Source: Anaerolineales bacterium UBA2395 (GTDB taxonomy: Bacteria > Chloroflexota > Anaerolineae > Anaerolineales > Villigracilaceae). Taken from it: DNA of 64,000 nt. Each line of letters starts with the position of its first letter. Positions within the stretch are counted from its first letter, which is position 1. Shown piece by piece: positions 52,378 through 61,761 of the stretch. Location: contig DDSH01000010.1 of the NCBI GenBank assembly GCA_002343775.1, positions 1 to 64,000 on the forward strand, read 5' to 3'. Under the pieces are notes generated by a model. It worked only from the letters and a program-made list of their open reading frames with translations. It made no database searches and was not told where the DNA came from. A program made the position numbers and the translations under genes.

Positions 52378-54508
52378 ATCAACCGGCTGGCTGTTGGATA
52401 TATATGCAGAGGAGGATGGAGCCACCTTATGGCTGCTGACAGATGGCGATCAGCGCCTGCGCTTGCGCATGGATTTTGACATCACCTTTTATGCGGCGGG
52501 TGACTTCCCCCTATTGCGGCAGGCGTGGAAATATTTGAGGGGGAAGAACGTTAGGTTGGAACGAACCGTCCGCCGCGATCTATTCCTTGGCGAACGGGAC
52601 GTGATGGCAGTCACCACGCCGGATCCGGCAAACATCCAAAAACTGTTCGGGGATCTGCAACGGCAATTCCCGGCCCTGGATTATTACGATGCGGACATTC
52701 CCATCACCCTGCGTTTTATTGCACAGACTGATATGCATTTGTTGGGGCGTTGCCGCGTCCATCTGGGTGATGAGCGGGTCCAATTCATTGAACCTTTGTC
52801 CGCACCCTGGGAGATCGATCCGTCTCCCATCCCATTACGCATTTTGACGCTTGCACCGGACTGCAATCCAGCGGTTCGGAACCCCCAAAAACTACTTGTG
52901 AAGTACAACCAAAGGGAATACAGCCTCTCGCTTGAATCGCCAAGGTCATTCCTGATCAGTTTGAAAGCCGATCTGCAGCGCATCGACCCTGACCTGATCC
53001 TGACAGATTACGGCGATACCTGGCTGTTTCCACAATTGAGTACATGGTCCAAGGAAACTGGTATAGAGTTTCGTCCGAATCGCGAGGAGGGCAGACAGGT
53101 CATGATGCGCAAGGCAGACAGTTATTTTGCCTATGGTCAGGTAACCTATCGCGGGGCGCAGGCACATCTCTTTGGGCGCTGGCACATCGACCGCAAGAAT
53201 GCCATGTCCTTCGGCGAGTACGGATTGGAAGGCGCGATGGAACAGGCGCGCGTCACAGGCATTGGTGTACAGGAGATGGCGCGTAAATCCCCTGGTGCAG
53301 GCATCACTGCCATGCAGATGCTGACTGCCTTGCGAAACAACATCATGGTCCCTGTTCAAAAGCAACAGGTTGAAGGGACGAAGACTTTATCTGAATTGAT
53401 CCGCGCCGATCATGGCGGGCTGATCTATCAGCCCCTCATCGGATTGCATGGGAATGTGGCACAGATCGATTTCTCTTCCATGTATCCTGCCATCATGGTG
53501 AAACACAATATTTCCCCGGAAACCGTTGGGGTAGAAGATGCGTCGGAGGGGTTGATACCCAAAACTCTGCGCCCATTGCTGGAAAAAAGATTAAGACTCA
53601 AGAATATCCTCATCGATCTTGATCCTCGCGATTGCAGGGTTGAAATTCTCAAGGCGCGGGCCTCGGCGCTCAAGTGGCTGTTGGTGGTGTGCTTTGGATA
53701 TTTGGGATACAAGAACGCCCGCTTTGGAAAGATCGAGTCGCATGAAGCCGTGACGGCTATGAGCCGCGAGTTGATGTTGCAAGCCAAGGAGGTGGCGGAA
53801 GACATGGGCTTTACGGTTCTGCATATGTATGTGGATTGTTTGTTCGTTCAACAGGACGGCTTCCATAAATCATCCGACTTTACGCCACTTATAAATGCCA
53901 TCGAGGAGAAAACAGGCATCCCGATTGCATTGGAGGGAGTCTTCAAGTGGGTCGCATTCCTGGCTTCCAAGCGGGATGCGCGTGTGCCTGTGCCCAACCA
54001 ATACTTTGGCGCCTTTCAGGATGGATCGCTCAAATATCGGGGCATCGAGTTGCGTAGAAGGGATACAACCCTGTGGGTGCGAAAGACTCAATTGAAGGCG
54101 CTGGAAATTCTGGCACATGCAAACTCTCCACGTGAGTTTGCCGGCCGCGTTCCGGATGTTATGAGGTTGGTGGAGGGTGCAAAACGTGATCTCAGAATCG
54201 GACGTGTTCCATTGGGAGAATTGCTCATTCGCCAAAGGTTAAGTCGGACACTTGAAGCCTACAAGACTCCCTCTCCAGCGGCACGCGCCGCCCGGCAGCT
54301 GCAGGTACACGGCAGGCAGTTCGCTCCCGGTCAGTCATTGGAATTCCTGTTCGCACATAATGAGTCTGGAGTCCATGCCTGGGAACTGGAGGAGGCCTTG
54401 GACTCCAGAAAGTTGGATACAAAGCGTTATTACAGGCTTTTGGATCGGGCGATACAGACTATAGTAGATCCTGTTCGGTCGCATATGTTTTCAGAGCGAT
54501 TATTTTAA
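52370..54508 (+). CDS. Family B DNA polymerase, PolB2-like, with altered catalytic motifs
   Basis: 712 residues. Motif A is intact (AQIDFSSMYPAIMVKHN, D367). Motif B is reduced (KWLLVVCFGYLGYKN). Motif C reads HMYVDCLFVQ, where active enzymes have Y-G-D-T-D-S, so the second catalytic Asp is missing. The exonuclease motifs are also gone (no D-x-E near residue 157; YGDTWLF in place of N-x3-FD). It is shorter than replicative PolB. These changes recall archaeal PolB2 (Dpo2), which is linked to damage tolerance. It is the last gene of the SOS-boxed operon. Residual or partner-dependent activity is possible. Confidence 0.82.
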   Translation: MNESTGWLLDIYAEEDGATLWLLTDGDQRLRLRMDFDITFYAAGDFPLLRQAWKYLRGKNVRLERTVRRDLFLGERDVMAVTTPDPANIQKLFGDLQRQFPALDYYDADIPITLRFIAQTDMHLLGRCRVHLGDERVQFIEPLSAPWEIDPSPIPLRILTLAPDCNPAVRNPQKLLVKYNQREYSLSLESPRSFLISLKADLQRIDPDLILTDYGDTWLFPQLSTWSKETGIEFRPNREEGRQVMMRKADSYFAYGQVTYRGAQAHLFGRWHIDRKNAMSFGEYGLEGAMEQARVTGIGVQEMARKSPGAGITAMQMLTALRNNIMVPVQKQQVEGTKTLSELIRADHGGLIYQPLIGLHGNVAQIDFSSMYPAIMVKHNISPETVGVEDASEGLIPKTLRPLLEKRLRLKNILIDLDPRDCRVEILKARASALKWLLVVCFGYLGYKNARFGKIESHEAVTAMSRELMLQAKEVAEDMGFTVLHMYVDCLFVQQDGFHKSSDFTPLINAIEEKTGIPIALEGVFKWVAFLASKRDARVPVPNQYFGAFQDGSLKYRGIELRRRDTTLWVRKTQLKALEILAHANSPREFAGRVPDVMRLVEGAKRDLRIGRVPLGELLIRQRLSRTLEAYKTPSPAARAARQLQVHGRQFAPGQSLEFLFAHNESGVHAWELEEALDSRKLDTKRYYRLLDRAIQTIVDPVRSHMFSERLF

Positions 54509-54748
54509 TAACGAGTGATTTCGAGTGATATTGTTAGAACAGGCATTATCGATAACCAGGCTTGAATAACTGGGGTGGATGTTGGCAGAAGGGGCGTTAT
54601 GGTGGCAGTCGGCGTACTTGTGGGAGGGATGGGTGCCATAACCTGAGGCGCTTGCGGGGTCAGGTGCCTGTGCCGGCGTGTCGCAAGACGATAAAAAAAG
54701 AACAATAATAAAAATGATGATATTCCAATTTTTCGCAGTACCCACCAT
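54505..54748 (-). pseudogene. Frameshifted short lipoprotein gene
   Basis: From 54748 the minus strand encodes a lipoprotein signal (IIIFIIVLFLSSC) and TPAQAPDPAS. The following Thr/Pro-rich linker (IPPTSTPTATITPLLPTSTP) is in another frame, so a frameshift lies near 54650. Nothing resembling a folded domain follows before the stop. The rest of the 54509-54972 gap has no supported gene. Confidence 0.55.
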
Positions 54749-54900
54749 TAAATGGCAAACCCATGCAACAGTATCTGCATCCTCAAAAAGATATCTGTCG
54801 AAATTATTGCGCACGTCTAATGTCAAATTGAGTAATAGAAAAGCCAAATGCAATCTCGAATGCACCCTATAGTGGGATTTTTAGAATGGGTGGGGGTTCA

Positions 54901-54953
54901 TCGACCGATTTGTATGCCCCTCAGGACAACCTGACAGCGTACAAATCGGTCGA
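54901..54953 (-). terminator. Long hairpin after the WD40-like lipoprotein gene
   Basis: TCGACCGATTTGTA (54901-54914) and TACAAATCGGTCGA (54940-54953) are exact inverted copies, with an inner TCAGG/CCTGA stem. It lies 20 bases after the stop of the minus-strand gene. No T-run follows. Confidence 0.6.
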
Positions 54954-54972
54954 AAATGGAGGGCGCCAAAGA

Positions 54973-57429
54973 TTACGGGACTCCCCATAATGTAACAATT
55001 GAGTTGTATTCCAAACCATACCCTCCGCTAAAACGCGTGCCAAGAAGGGAGCCATCCTCGGAGAAAGCAATCTGATACTGATAACTCAACTCTGCATCCC
55101 TATGCTTCGGATAAATGTTCAGAAGCGGATTGCCATAACTTTTCAGAAGCTTCATCGTAGAAATATCCCACAATTCCAGTTTGTTTTGATATGCGACAGC
55201 CATCAGGCGATTATCTGGTGATAGAGCCAGATCAATATTGGAATCCTTAAATGGCTCATGAAACTCCCCCCTTAGCTCCCAGGTAGTAGTGTCGTAGATA
55301 CCCAGTTTGCAGTTTTCAGTGATTGAGTATAGTTGGGTGCTGTCGGCTGCGATCACAAAGGGTTGTGAGATATTACAGCCGGATTTGCGAAAATCCTGCT
55401 TGATCTCAAAATACTTTAGAAGCCGGCCTGTTTGTACTTCATAGATGCGTAATATGGAATCCGTATGAATGGAAACGGAAAAATCCCTGGTGAATTTCTC
55501 ATGACTGATGAATAACTTGCTGCCATCCGGGCTAAAATCGAAATCGGTCACCACCCCTGGTTCATTCGGCAGTGGAATGGCAATTAATTCGCGCCCGGTG
55601 AGGGCTTCCCAGATCACAATTTTTTGTTTGAACAAACCTGCGACATAACGATCATCAGGGCTAAATGTCATTTCATACACATCACCTGAACTGACATTCA
55701 AGATCACATCCTCAGTGGGGATGTCCCGCCAGACTTGGCTATTCGCCTGCATTCTAAAGAATTGAATTATCCCTGATTGGGTTTCACGGACGCCCACTTG
55801 ACGATCATTTGATACCACCCATGTGCTCCAACGTGTGGTCATAAACCTGGACAGGAAAGCCTCAAAGGAATTTTGCCCGCCCTGAACCCAGTTTGGTGCC
55901 AGATTCTGGGGAACGGCGTCAGGAGATACAAATGGCAGACTAATGGAGTGAAGCAGGCTGCGGGATACAGGGTCGATTTGATGCAGATTGCCCTGGTCAT
56001 CCCAGATCATGAGCGTGCCATCCCCCATGGACTGTCCATCTGTATAATATACATCCAATAATTTCAGCGGCTGGTCGCTGATAAAGTTGAAAAAGGCCGT
56101 ATGTCCATGATGAGTGGCAATAAAACCGGTCCCATCCGGCAATGCAATCGGGTTGTGATAGTCTGGAATGGCGAGGGCGGTTTTACCCGTGGACAGGTCA
56201 ATAACATCGATGGCGTAAGGTTCAGAATACCGGCTGATGGCAGCATAGGAACGATCAGCAGAAGTCAAAACCATTTTATCAAACATCCAGGTTCCATACT
56301 TTTTGATATCAGCCACCCGGATTCCCCTCTCAATATCCCATATGTAATCCTTTGTAATCAGATAGCCATTTTCAACGAGTTCAAAACCCCGGCTGAGAGG
56401 ATTGTTCGAAAGGTTCATAAAATCCGAAGGCAGGTTGAACAGGGTGAAATCACTTAAACGGAGTATTCGATTTGTGTTTTCTCCACTGATGAGCAGCCAT
56501 TTGCCATCCAAGCTGGGACGGTAACGAATATAGTAGTTTCCCATTTTGCCAGGAAAATCATGTGTTTTTTCCCCACTATTAATATCGTAAATGGCATTGC
56601 CCGATTGGAAGGATACCAGGATCGATTTGCCATCCGGTAGAAAATATGCCCCTCGCAATTGAGCGGATTCAAGCAGTCCTTTTTTCGAGAAACCAGCCGT
56701 GGTGTAAATAAAAAGCTCGTTATCCTTGACGAGGGCAGCCATTTTGCCATCACTGGAAACGTCCAGAGCGGGGCGGTCCGCCTGTTCATTGAATGTCACC
56801 TGACATTTCGATGTATCCCAGCGCTGTATTTTCGATTGGCTATCGTTCGAGATGTACACCACACTGCCATCCTGGTAGACAACCAGTTCCATGGTATTGG
56901 CGGTAAAAAGTGGTCCAAAACTGCACAGTAATTTTCCGCTTTCCATATCAGTTATCTCCAACGTCATATCGAAGATCCTGGGATTACCCGGCAATAACTC
57001 AGCCATATACCGACCATCCGGGGAAAACTTGCGATCAAAAATAAATCCGCTTCTCGGGGTGTATTCGCCAACTTCAAAATCCGGAAGAGCGATGGACTGT
57101 ACCCCTATCGAGGTGTTCAGAAATATTTGGTCCCGCCCTTCTGTCAAAACCACATCGGAGATGGTCTCCATGTTCAGGCTGGCGATCGGAACCAAATCAT
57201 CCGCATTTTCAGCACGGATGGATTCCAACACAGGCAGCTGATCAAAAATGGAAATCGGGTATTGGATGTCAGGAACGGGAGAAGAGGGTCCTTGTTCGGC
57301 AGGCAAAACGGATCCGGAAGGAGTACTGATCTGCTCCCCGCCGTTGCTAGCCGGGTCGATCGATTTCACGCCCATTGGCGTACACGCGGCCAAAAATAGA
57401 AAAACGAACAATAGTCGATGGGGTTTCAT
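54973..57429 (-). CDS. Large lipoprotein with WD40-like double propeller
   Basis: 818 residues. Signal ends FLFLAAC (Cys16), then a Ser/Pro linker. The rest is repeated WD40/YVTN-like blades with F-S-P-D-x-R/S-x-[MV/L] motifs (FSPDGRYMAEL, FSPDDRYVAGL, FSPDGSKLFIS, LSPDNRLMAVA, FSEDGSLLGTR), enough for two propellers. Outer-surface sensor or binding protein. It is divergent from the membrane-bound XRE regulator at 57527, sharing a 97-base promoter region, so the two may be a sensor-regulator pair. Confidence 0.78.
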   Translation of the reverse strand: MKPHRLLFVFLFLAACTPMGVKSIDPASNGGEQISTPSGSVLPAEQGPSSPVPDIQYPISIFDQLPVLESIRAENADDLVPIASLNMETISDVVLTEGRDQIFLNTSIGVQSIALPDFEVGEYTPRSGFIFDRKFSPDGRYMAELLPGNPRIFDMTLEITDMESGKLLCSFGPLFTANTMELVVYQDGSVVYISNDSQSKIQRWDTSKCQVTFNEQADRPALDVSSDGKMAALVKDNELFIYTTAGFSKKGLLESAQLRGAYFLPDGKSILVSFQSGNAIYDINSGEKTHDFPGKMGNYYIRYRPSLDGKWLLISGENTNRILRLSDFTLFNLPSDFMNLSNNPLSRGFELVENGYLITKDYIWDIERGIRVADIKKYGTWMFDKMVLTSADRSYAAISRYSEPYAIDVIDLSTGKTALAIPDYHNPIALPDGTGFIATHHGHTAFFNFISDQPLKLLDVYYTDGQSMGDGTLMIWDDQGNLHQIDPVSRSLLHSISLPFVSPDAVPQNLAPNWVQGGQNSFEAFLSRFMTTRWSTWVVSNDRQVGVRETQSGIIQFFRMQANSQVWRDIPTEDVILNVSSGDVYEMTFSPDDRYVAGLFKQKIVIWEALTGRELIAIPLPNEPGVVTDFDFSPDGSKLFISHEKFTRDFSVSIHTDSILRIYEVQTGRLLKYFEIKQDFRKSGCNISQPFVIAADSTQLYSITENCKLGIYDTTTWELRGEFHEPFKDSNIDLALSPDNRLMAVAYQNKLELWDISTMKLLKSYGNPLLNIYPKHRDAELSYQYQIAFSEDGSLLGTRFSGGYGLEYNSIVTLWGVP

Positions 57430-57526
57430 GAATACACTCCCGATGGAAAATGGATTTTATGGAATGATAAAATTATCCCATCGAATCCCGCCAAAAAAGT
57501 CGAAATGAATTTTCGAAAATCGCAAA

Positions 57527-58480
57527 ATGGCAAATCTGTCCAACCTTCTTCGTCAACACCGTCAGAAAACCGGGCTCACCCAGAAACAGCTGGCTGAAAG
57601 AATCAACTTTTCCCACTCTGTAATAAGTCGAGTGGAAAAACCTCAAAGCGGCTACCTGCCATCAGAGGATTTCGTTGCGATATTTTGCAGGGAACTTGGA
57701 CTAACAGATCAGGAAAAATCCATACTTTTGCAGGCACTTCATGAGGCCCGCCTGGAGCTATCTGGCGGTAGTAGGCAACGTTCCAGAATCCGGATCCCCA
57801 TATGGCAGGGTGGGATTCTCCTGATCGTATTCATTGTATTGACACTGGCCGGCTCCTTTCCCGAAACGGAACCGGCAATCGCATCCCCATCAACATCCCA
57901 ATACCAGCAAACCCCGACAGGTGGAATTTTATATGCAAACGACTTCGAAGACAGGGATATTTCCAATTGGAAAAATCTGAATAATGGGCGTTGGGGGATA
58001 TTTAAGAACAATGCTTCTTACGCATTGGGTGTTCGCGATCAGGATCCCACGGCGATCCCAAATGCCTACCTTCTTTTATCGGATGATTGGGTGGACTATT
58101 CGCTTCAAGTGGATGTAACCTTTATATCCGGTGCTTATGAACAGATCTACCTGGTGGTTCGCAGTGCCCGCCAGCCAAATTGCAGCGGATATCGAGTTGG
58201 GGGCAACCGTTTGGGAGTATCCATTTTCCGTTTTGATCCATCGCCGGATTCTTGTGATGGGGAGTTGCTTGCGGAGGATATTCACTTCCCACTAACTTCA
58301 AATCAGCCTTACATCATGCGCGTGGATGTATTGGGTGACAGCATCAGGTACTACATCAACAATGTGTTAATCCTGAACGCAACCGACTCAAAGTACTCAA
58401 AGGGTGGCTTGGGCTTCCTGGCCTACCAGGTAAAAGAGGCCTACTTCGACGATATCCTGATAACCAAACTTGGCCACTAG
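57527..58480 (+). CDS. Membrane-tethered XRE regulator with extracellular lectin-like domain
   Basis: 317 residues. XRE HTH at 8-62 (LLRQHRQKTGLTQKQLAERI, SHSVISRVEKP), a basic stretch, one membrane helix (92-110, WQGGILLIVFIVLTLAG), and an external beta-rich domain (132-317: YANDFEDRDISNWKNL ... YIMRVDVLGDSIRYYINNVLIL ... GLGFLAYQVKEAYFDDI). The last part matches the concanavalin-like domain often used to bind glycans. This is a one-component transmembrane regulator: ligand outside, DNA inside. Targets are probably the divergent lipoprotein and perhaps the following GH10 gene. Confidence 0.82.
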   Translation: MANLSNLLRQHRQKTGLTQKQLAERINFSHSVISRVEKPQSGYLPSEDFVAIFCRELGLTDQEKSILLQALHEARLELSGGSRQRSRIRIPIWQGGILLIVFIVLTLAGSFPETEPAIASPSTSQYQQTPTGGILYANDFEDRDISNWKNLNNGRWGIFKNNASYALGVRDQDPTAIPNAYLLLSDDWVDYSLQVDVTFISGAYEQIYLVVRSARQPNCSGYRVGGNRLGVSIFRFDPSPDSCDGELLAEDIHFPLTSNQPYIMRVDVLGDSIRYYINNVLILNATDSKYSKGGLGFLAYQVKEAYFDDILITKLGH

Positions 58481-58650
58481 TTTATAGATGCATATGTTAA
58501 GTACCATCTATGAGCGGTTCCAATCTGGTTGATTTAATATACTCAATAAGATTCTCCATATTGGCAGGCTTCCTGTGACCGGAACAATATTGTGATGGGA
58601 TATACTTGAAAAAGAAATCGATCAGATTCCAGGTGGATCGGGAGGCAACC

Positions 58651-60189
58651 ATGAATAAAATCCTGCTGTTCCTTGTTCTTATATCCCTAATAATCACATC
58701 TTGCGGGGAGGTGTCGAAACCCCGTCCAACCGCTACACCAACCAGGGAAGTGGCGAGGGGTACTTCCACGCCGGCTGTCATTGTTACCCCCACGGATCAA
58801 ACCCGCCCTGAGCCTTTAGCAGAGGCAAAAGACCTGCCGCTCTGGATCGAGGAATTTGTCCATGCCTATGGAGGGATTGTTACAGTAAACAACCATCACA
58901 TGGACGCAGACCAACTGCTTCTGGAGATTCAGTCCAATGCTGATCAGTATATTGAACTCAAAGGGATAAATGGGATGCCAACCCGTTTTCTGGTCATAAA
59001 TGGTATTCCATTGGCATTTCAGGAAAATGGCAGGTGGCGGGAAAGCACAATGGGGTGGCTGGGAAGCCAAAACGGACTTGTGTTTACATTTCAAAATGAC
59101 CCCATAGAGCCACAGTTGCAGCAACAAGCGTTGAAGAAATTATGTGATGGGAACTGCGGCATCGTCGTTGCCGGTCACCTTCAAATCAACTCTGTTTTTC
59201 GGGACTTCACCACAGAGGATTGGGGGAGAATTCTCGGCAATTGGGATAAGGTCCATTCTGTGATGAATGCTGGGCAGATCCCCAGTGGGTATGCCTATTC
59301 CTGGGCAGATGCCGATCAAAGCATGTCCATGTATAAGCAGATGTTGGGAACGGTCCAATGGAGGGCGCAGCACCTTTTGTGGCCGACCATCGATAACCTG
59401 ACATCCTCCGGCTATATTAACGAACACTCGGTGACCAGACAAATTTATGATATGGGATTTTCTGCTGAGGAAAATCTCAAACTGCTCGAATTCATGGTTA
59501 GAAGCAGGGTTAATCGTTACCCTGAAATCGAAACCTGGGATGTGGCTGATGAGATGGTTGCAAATTTCATGACCGAAATTCCGGACAGACGCATTTGGCT
59601 CACCATGACGGATCTATCCCTGGAGGACTTGATTATCAAAATTGCAGAATGGGTCAAACAAGGCAACCCGGACTCGAAGACGGTGATTAATGAAAGTGGT
59701 GTATTCGATCATAACAATCGCTGGGCGGGTCCAATTCGCACCAGAACCTTACTGCTTTTGCAGAATCTGAACCAAGCCGGGGCTCCTGTGGATGGATTTG
59801 TCGAACAAAACAACCTATGGATTGGTATTGGGATCGATGAAGATCAAATGAACGAGGATATTGATTATATAAATGGATTGGGGTTTGAACTTGCGGATTC
59901 GGAAACCATGATTGCTGTTGGGGATATCTCCATTAGCGGTGATACAAGAAAGCTCTACCCTGTCACAGGGAGCAATGAAAAAGAGGCACAGGCGATTATG
60001 TATCAGCACCTCTTATCAATCTACCTTTCCAAGGGGGTAACAACATTCGGCTTTGGCGGGGTTTCAGATGCCAATGCCTGGACAAATTACAACATGCCGG
60101 ATGCTGACCCTCTCCTGTTCGACGATAATTTTCGCCCCAAGCCAGCTTATTATGCGACGTTACAGCTCCTCTATGAACAGTTACCATAG
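58651..60189 (+). CDS. GH10-family (xylanase-like) lipoprotein
   Basis: Start at 58651 (MNKILLFLV); an earlier ATG at 58606 precedes the signal without purpose. About 512 residues. Lipobox ITSC (Cys18), Thr/Pro linker, then a small beta domain. A GH10 barrel follows: QHLLWPTIDN, WDVADEMVANF (acid/base Glu, as in WDVVNE), and VTTFGFGGVSDANAWTN...PLLFDDNFRPKPAYYA. The place of the nucleophile reads MIAVGDISIS where GH10 has I-T-E-x-D, so catalysis is doubtful. It lies downstream of the lectin-domain regulator, suggesting polysaccharide sensing and use. Confidence 0.82.
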   Translation: MNKILLFLVLISLIITSCGEVSKPRPTATPTREVARGTSTPAVIVTPTDQTRPEPLAEAKDLPLWIEEFVHAYGGIVTVNNHHMDADQLLLEIQSNADQYIELKGINGMPTRFLVINGIPLAFQENGRWRESTMGWLGSQNGLVFTFQNDPIEPQLQQQALKKLCDGNCGIVVAGHLQINSVFRDFTTEDWGRILGNWDKVHSVMNAGQIPSGYAYSWADADQSMSMYKQMLGTVQWRAQHLLWPTIDNLTSSGYINEHSVTRQIYDMGFSAEENLKLLEFMVRSRVNRYPEIETWDVADEMVANFMTEIPDRRIWLTMTDLSLEDLIIKIAEWVKQGNPDSKTVINESGVFDHNNRWAGPIRTRTLLLLQNLNQAGAPVDGFVEQNNLWIGIGIDEDQMNEDIDYINGLGFELADSETMIAVGDISISGDTRKLYPVTGSNEKEAQAIMYQHLLSIYLSKGVTTFGFGGVSDANAWTNYNMPDADPLLFDDNFRPKPAYYATLQLLYEQLP

Positions 60190-60249
60190 AACAGGTTGGA
60201 AATAAACCAGGATTGAACGGTAATGTCCAGATTTGTTTCCATATATTGT

Positions 60250-60365
60250 TAAACTGCTGATACTCCCCGATTCATCCAGACACCGCAGGGTCAGGTTGGC
60301 ATCCGGTGTGCCATCGTTGTTGTTATCCACCATTACCCCGACAGGCAGGTTCGCCAGAACGGGGC
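60250..60365 (-). pseudogene. Diverged duplicate of the tail of the next secreted protein
   Basis: The minus strand reads LANLPVGVMVDNNNDGTPDA then NLTLRCLDESGSIS, clearly related to VANLPSGRMADINNDGTPDA...NLTLRRIDESGSIS encoded at about 60640-60750. It lacks a start and the rest of the protein. The remainder of 60190-60540 holds nothing else that I can identify. Confidence 0.75.
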
Positions 60366-60540
60366 AACGTTGGCCTGGTCGGCTTCACTGGCGACGATGT
60401 TGAATTGGTCATCAAAGGTCTGATCGCCGAAGGAGCGGAAGACGCACCAGTGTAATCCCATATTGTTCATATGAAGGATCGGGTGATGTGTTTTTTACCC
60501 GATCCTCTTAACACTCAAAACAATTGTCATTTCATACAGA

Positions 60541-61761
60541 TCATTGCCCCGGCCAGCCGATCTGTCCCTGCCCTTCACGCACCGCCCAATGGATGATCCC
60601 GCCCCAATTCCAGGAACGCTGGTAGTTGGGGTTGCTGATACTCCCTGATTCGTCTATCCGTCTGAGGGTCAGGTTGGTATCCCAATAAGCATCCGGTGTG
60701 CCATCGTTGTTGATGTCCGCCATTCTCCCGGAAGGCAGGTTTGCCACGGCGGAAGGCGGGATCTCGCCTCCGCTGGAACGGTTTCGCCATTCATAGCCTG
60801 TAATGCCGCGATGCCCGGTTCCACCGCCACAGTTGTAATTGCCCCTACTGTTCGGTCCGGGAAGACAGCCTTCGATCGCTTCATATTCCTGATAACGCAA
60901 TTCCCAGAACAACTTGTACGGAGCACGCCCATGGCCAACAAATAAGGGCATGTCTCCGGGAAGTTCATCCAGCCCGCTGACACTGCCGGCAAGGGTACTT
61001 CCGCCGACAGACGGATGGGATGGTACTTCCCAATGCATGGATTGGGATGCGCCATTGGCTAACATCAGGTCTCCGATGAGGGGAAGAGTCACAAACATGG
61101 GACCCGCTGGTTGTAGAGTAAGGGTCAGACGTAGATTCTGCCAGTCGCCCACCTGTGGATTGCCGGGGGAACCGCCACCGTTGGAGACATAATTCACACC
61201 GCCTGACCCGGAAGACTCTGGCATGCCGCCATTTCGAACTATGGTCGGCCAGCGCACCAGGGTTGCCGGATAGGGTCGCACATCCAGATAGATCTCGGGA
61301 AAGGTCACCCGTGCTGTGATGTTCCAGCTGCTATTGGCGCAGGTGATCCCGCCAGCCGTTACGGAGAAGTAAGTACAGGGATGTTGCGGCGGATTGGCAT
61401 TGGGCAGATCACAAGGCATATCATACACAGGATCGCCAGCGATCGCGATTGCCTGTCCGGTGCAGTTATCCACCCGCATTGGAAATGCATCGCATGTCTT
61501 CGATGCCGGATCGAACCCGAACACCTTCCAAGTCACATGTTCGCCGGGTGTGCAAGCTCCGCCGTCCCCGCCTCCAGGGTCGGCTGGTCTGCCTCCATCA
61601 CCTCCATCATCCCCGCCACCATCTTCATTCCCCCCACCGATGGTGCAAACGATACTGCCGTCCGGCTGATAGGAACAGGATGGGGCAGACTGCGCCAGTA
61701 CGGATGAGGGTTGGATGGAGATCAGTACAAGGAAAAGAAGAAACAGACCTGTGCGTTTCAT
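60541..61761 (-). CDS. Secreted protein with Gly-rich linker and calcium-loop-like motif
   Basis: 406 residues. Signal peptide 1-23 (cleavage after VLA). A Gly/Asp-rich linker (GGGNEDGGGDDGGDGG) follows, then an unrecognised beta-rich region and, near the end, ADINNDGTPDA, a D-x-N-x-D-G loop like those of dockerin/EF-hand repeats. No enzymatic motif. The start shares ATGA with the upstream membrane protein gene. It is probably an envelope component of the Tad-like cluster. Confidence 0.7.
   Translation of the reverse strand: MKRTGLFLLFLVLISIQPSSVLAQSAPSCSYQPDGSIVCTIGGGNEDGGGDDGGDGGRPADPGGGDGGACTPGEHVTWKVFGFDPASKTCDAFPMRVDNCTGQAIAIAGDPVYDMPCDLPNANPPQHPCTYFSVTAGGITCANSSWNITARVTFPEIYLDVRPYPATLVRWPTIVRNGGMPESSGSGGVNYVSNGGGSPGNPQVGDWQNLRLTLTLQPAGPMFVTLPLIGDLMLANGASQSMHWEVPSHPSVGGSTLAGSVSGLDELPGDMPLFVGHGRAPYKLFWELRYQEYEAIEGCLPGPNSRGNYNCGGGTGHRGITGYEWRNRSSGGEIPPSAVANLPSGRMADINNDGTPDAYWDTNLTLRRIDESGSISNPNYQRSWNWGGIIHWAVREGQGQIGWPGQ

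Noticed and set aside
52370..54508. An active replicative or phage-type PolB.
   Set aside because: Motif C and all exonuclease motifs are altered, and the operon context is SOS-type.
54500..54865. 121-codon minus-strand frame as a real lipoprotein.
   Set aside because: The Thr/Pro linker continues in another frame, so the gene is broken.
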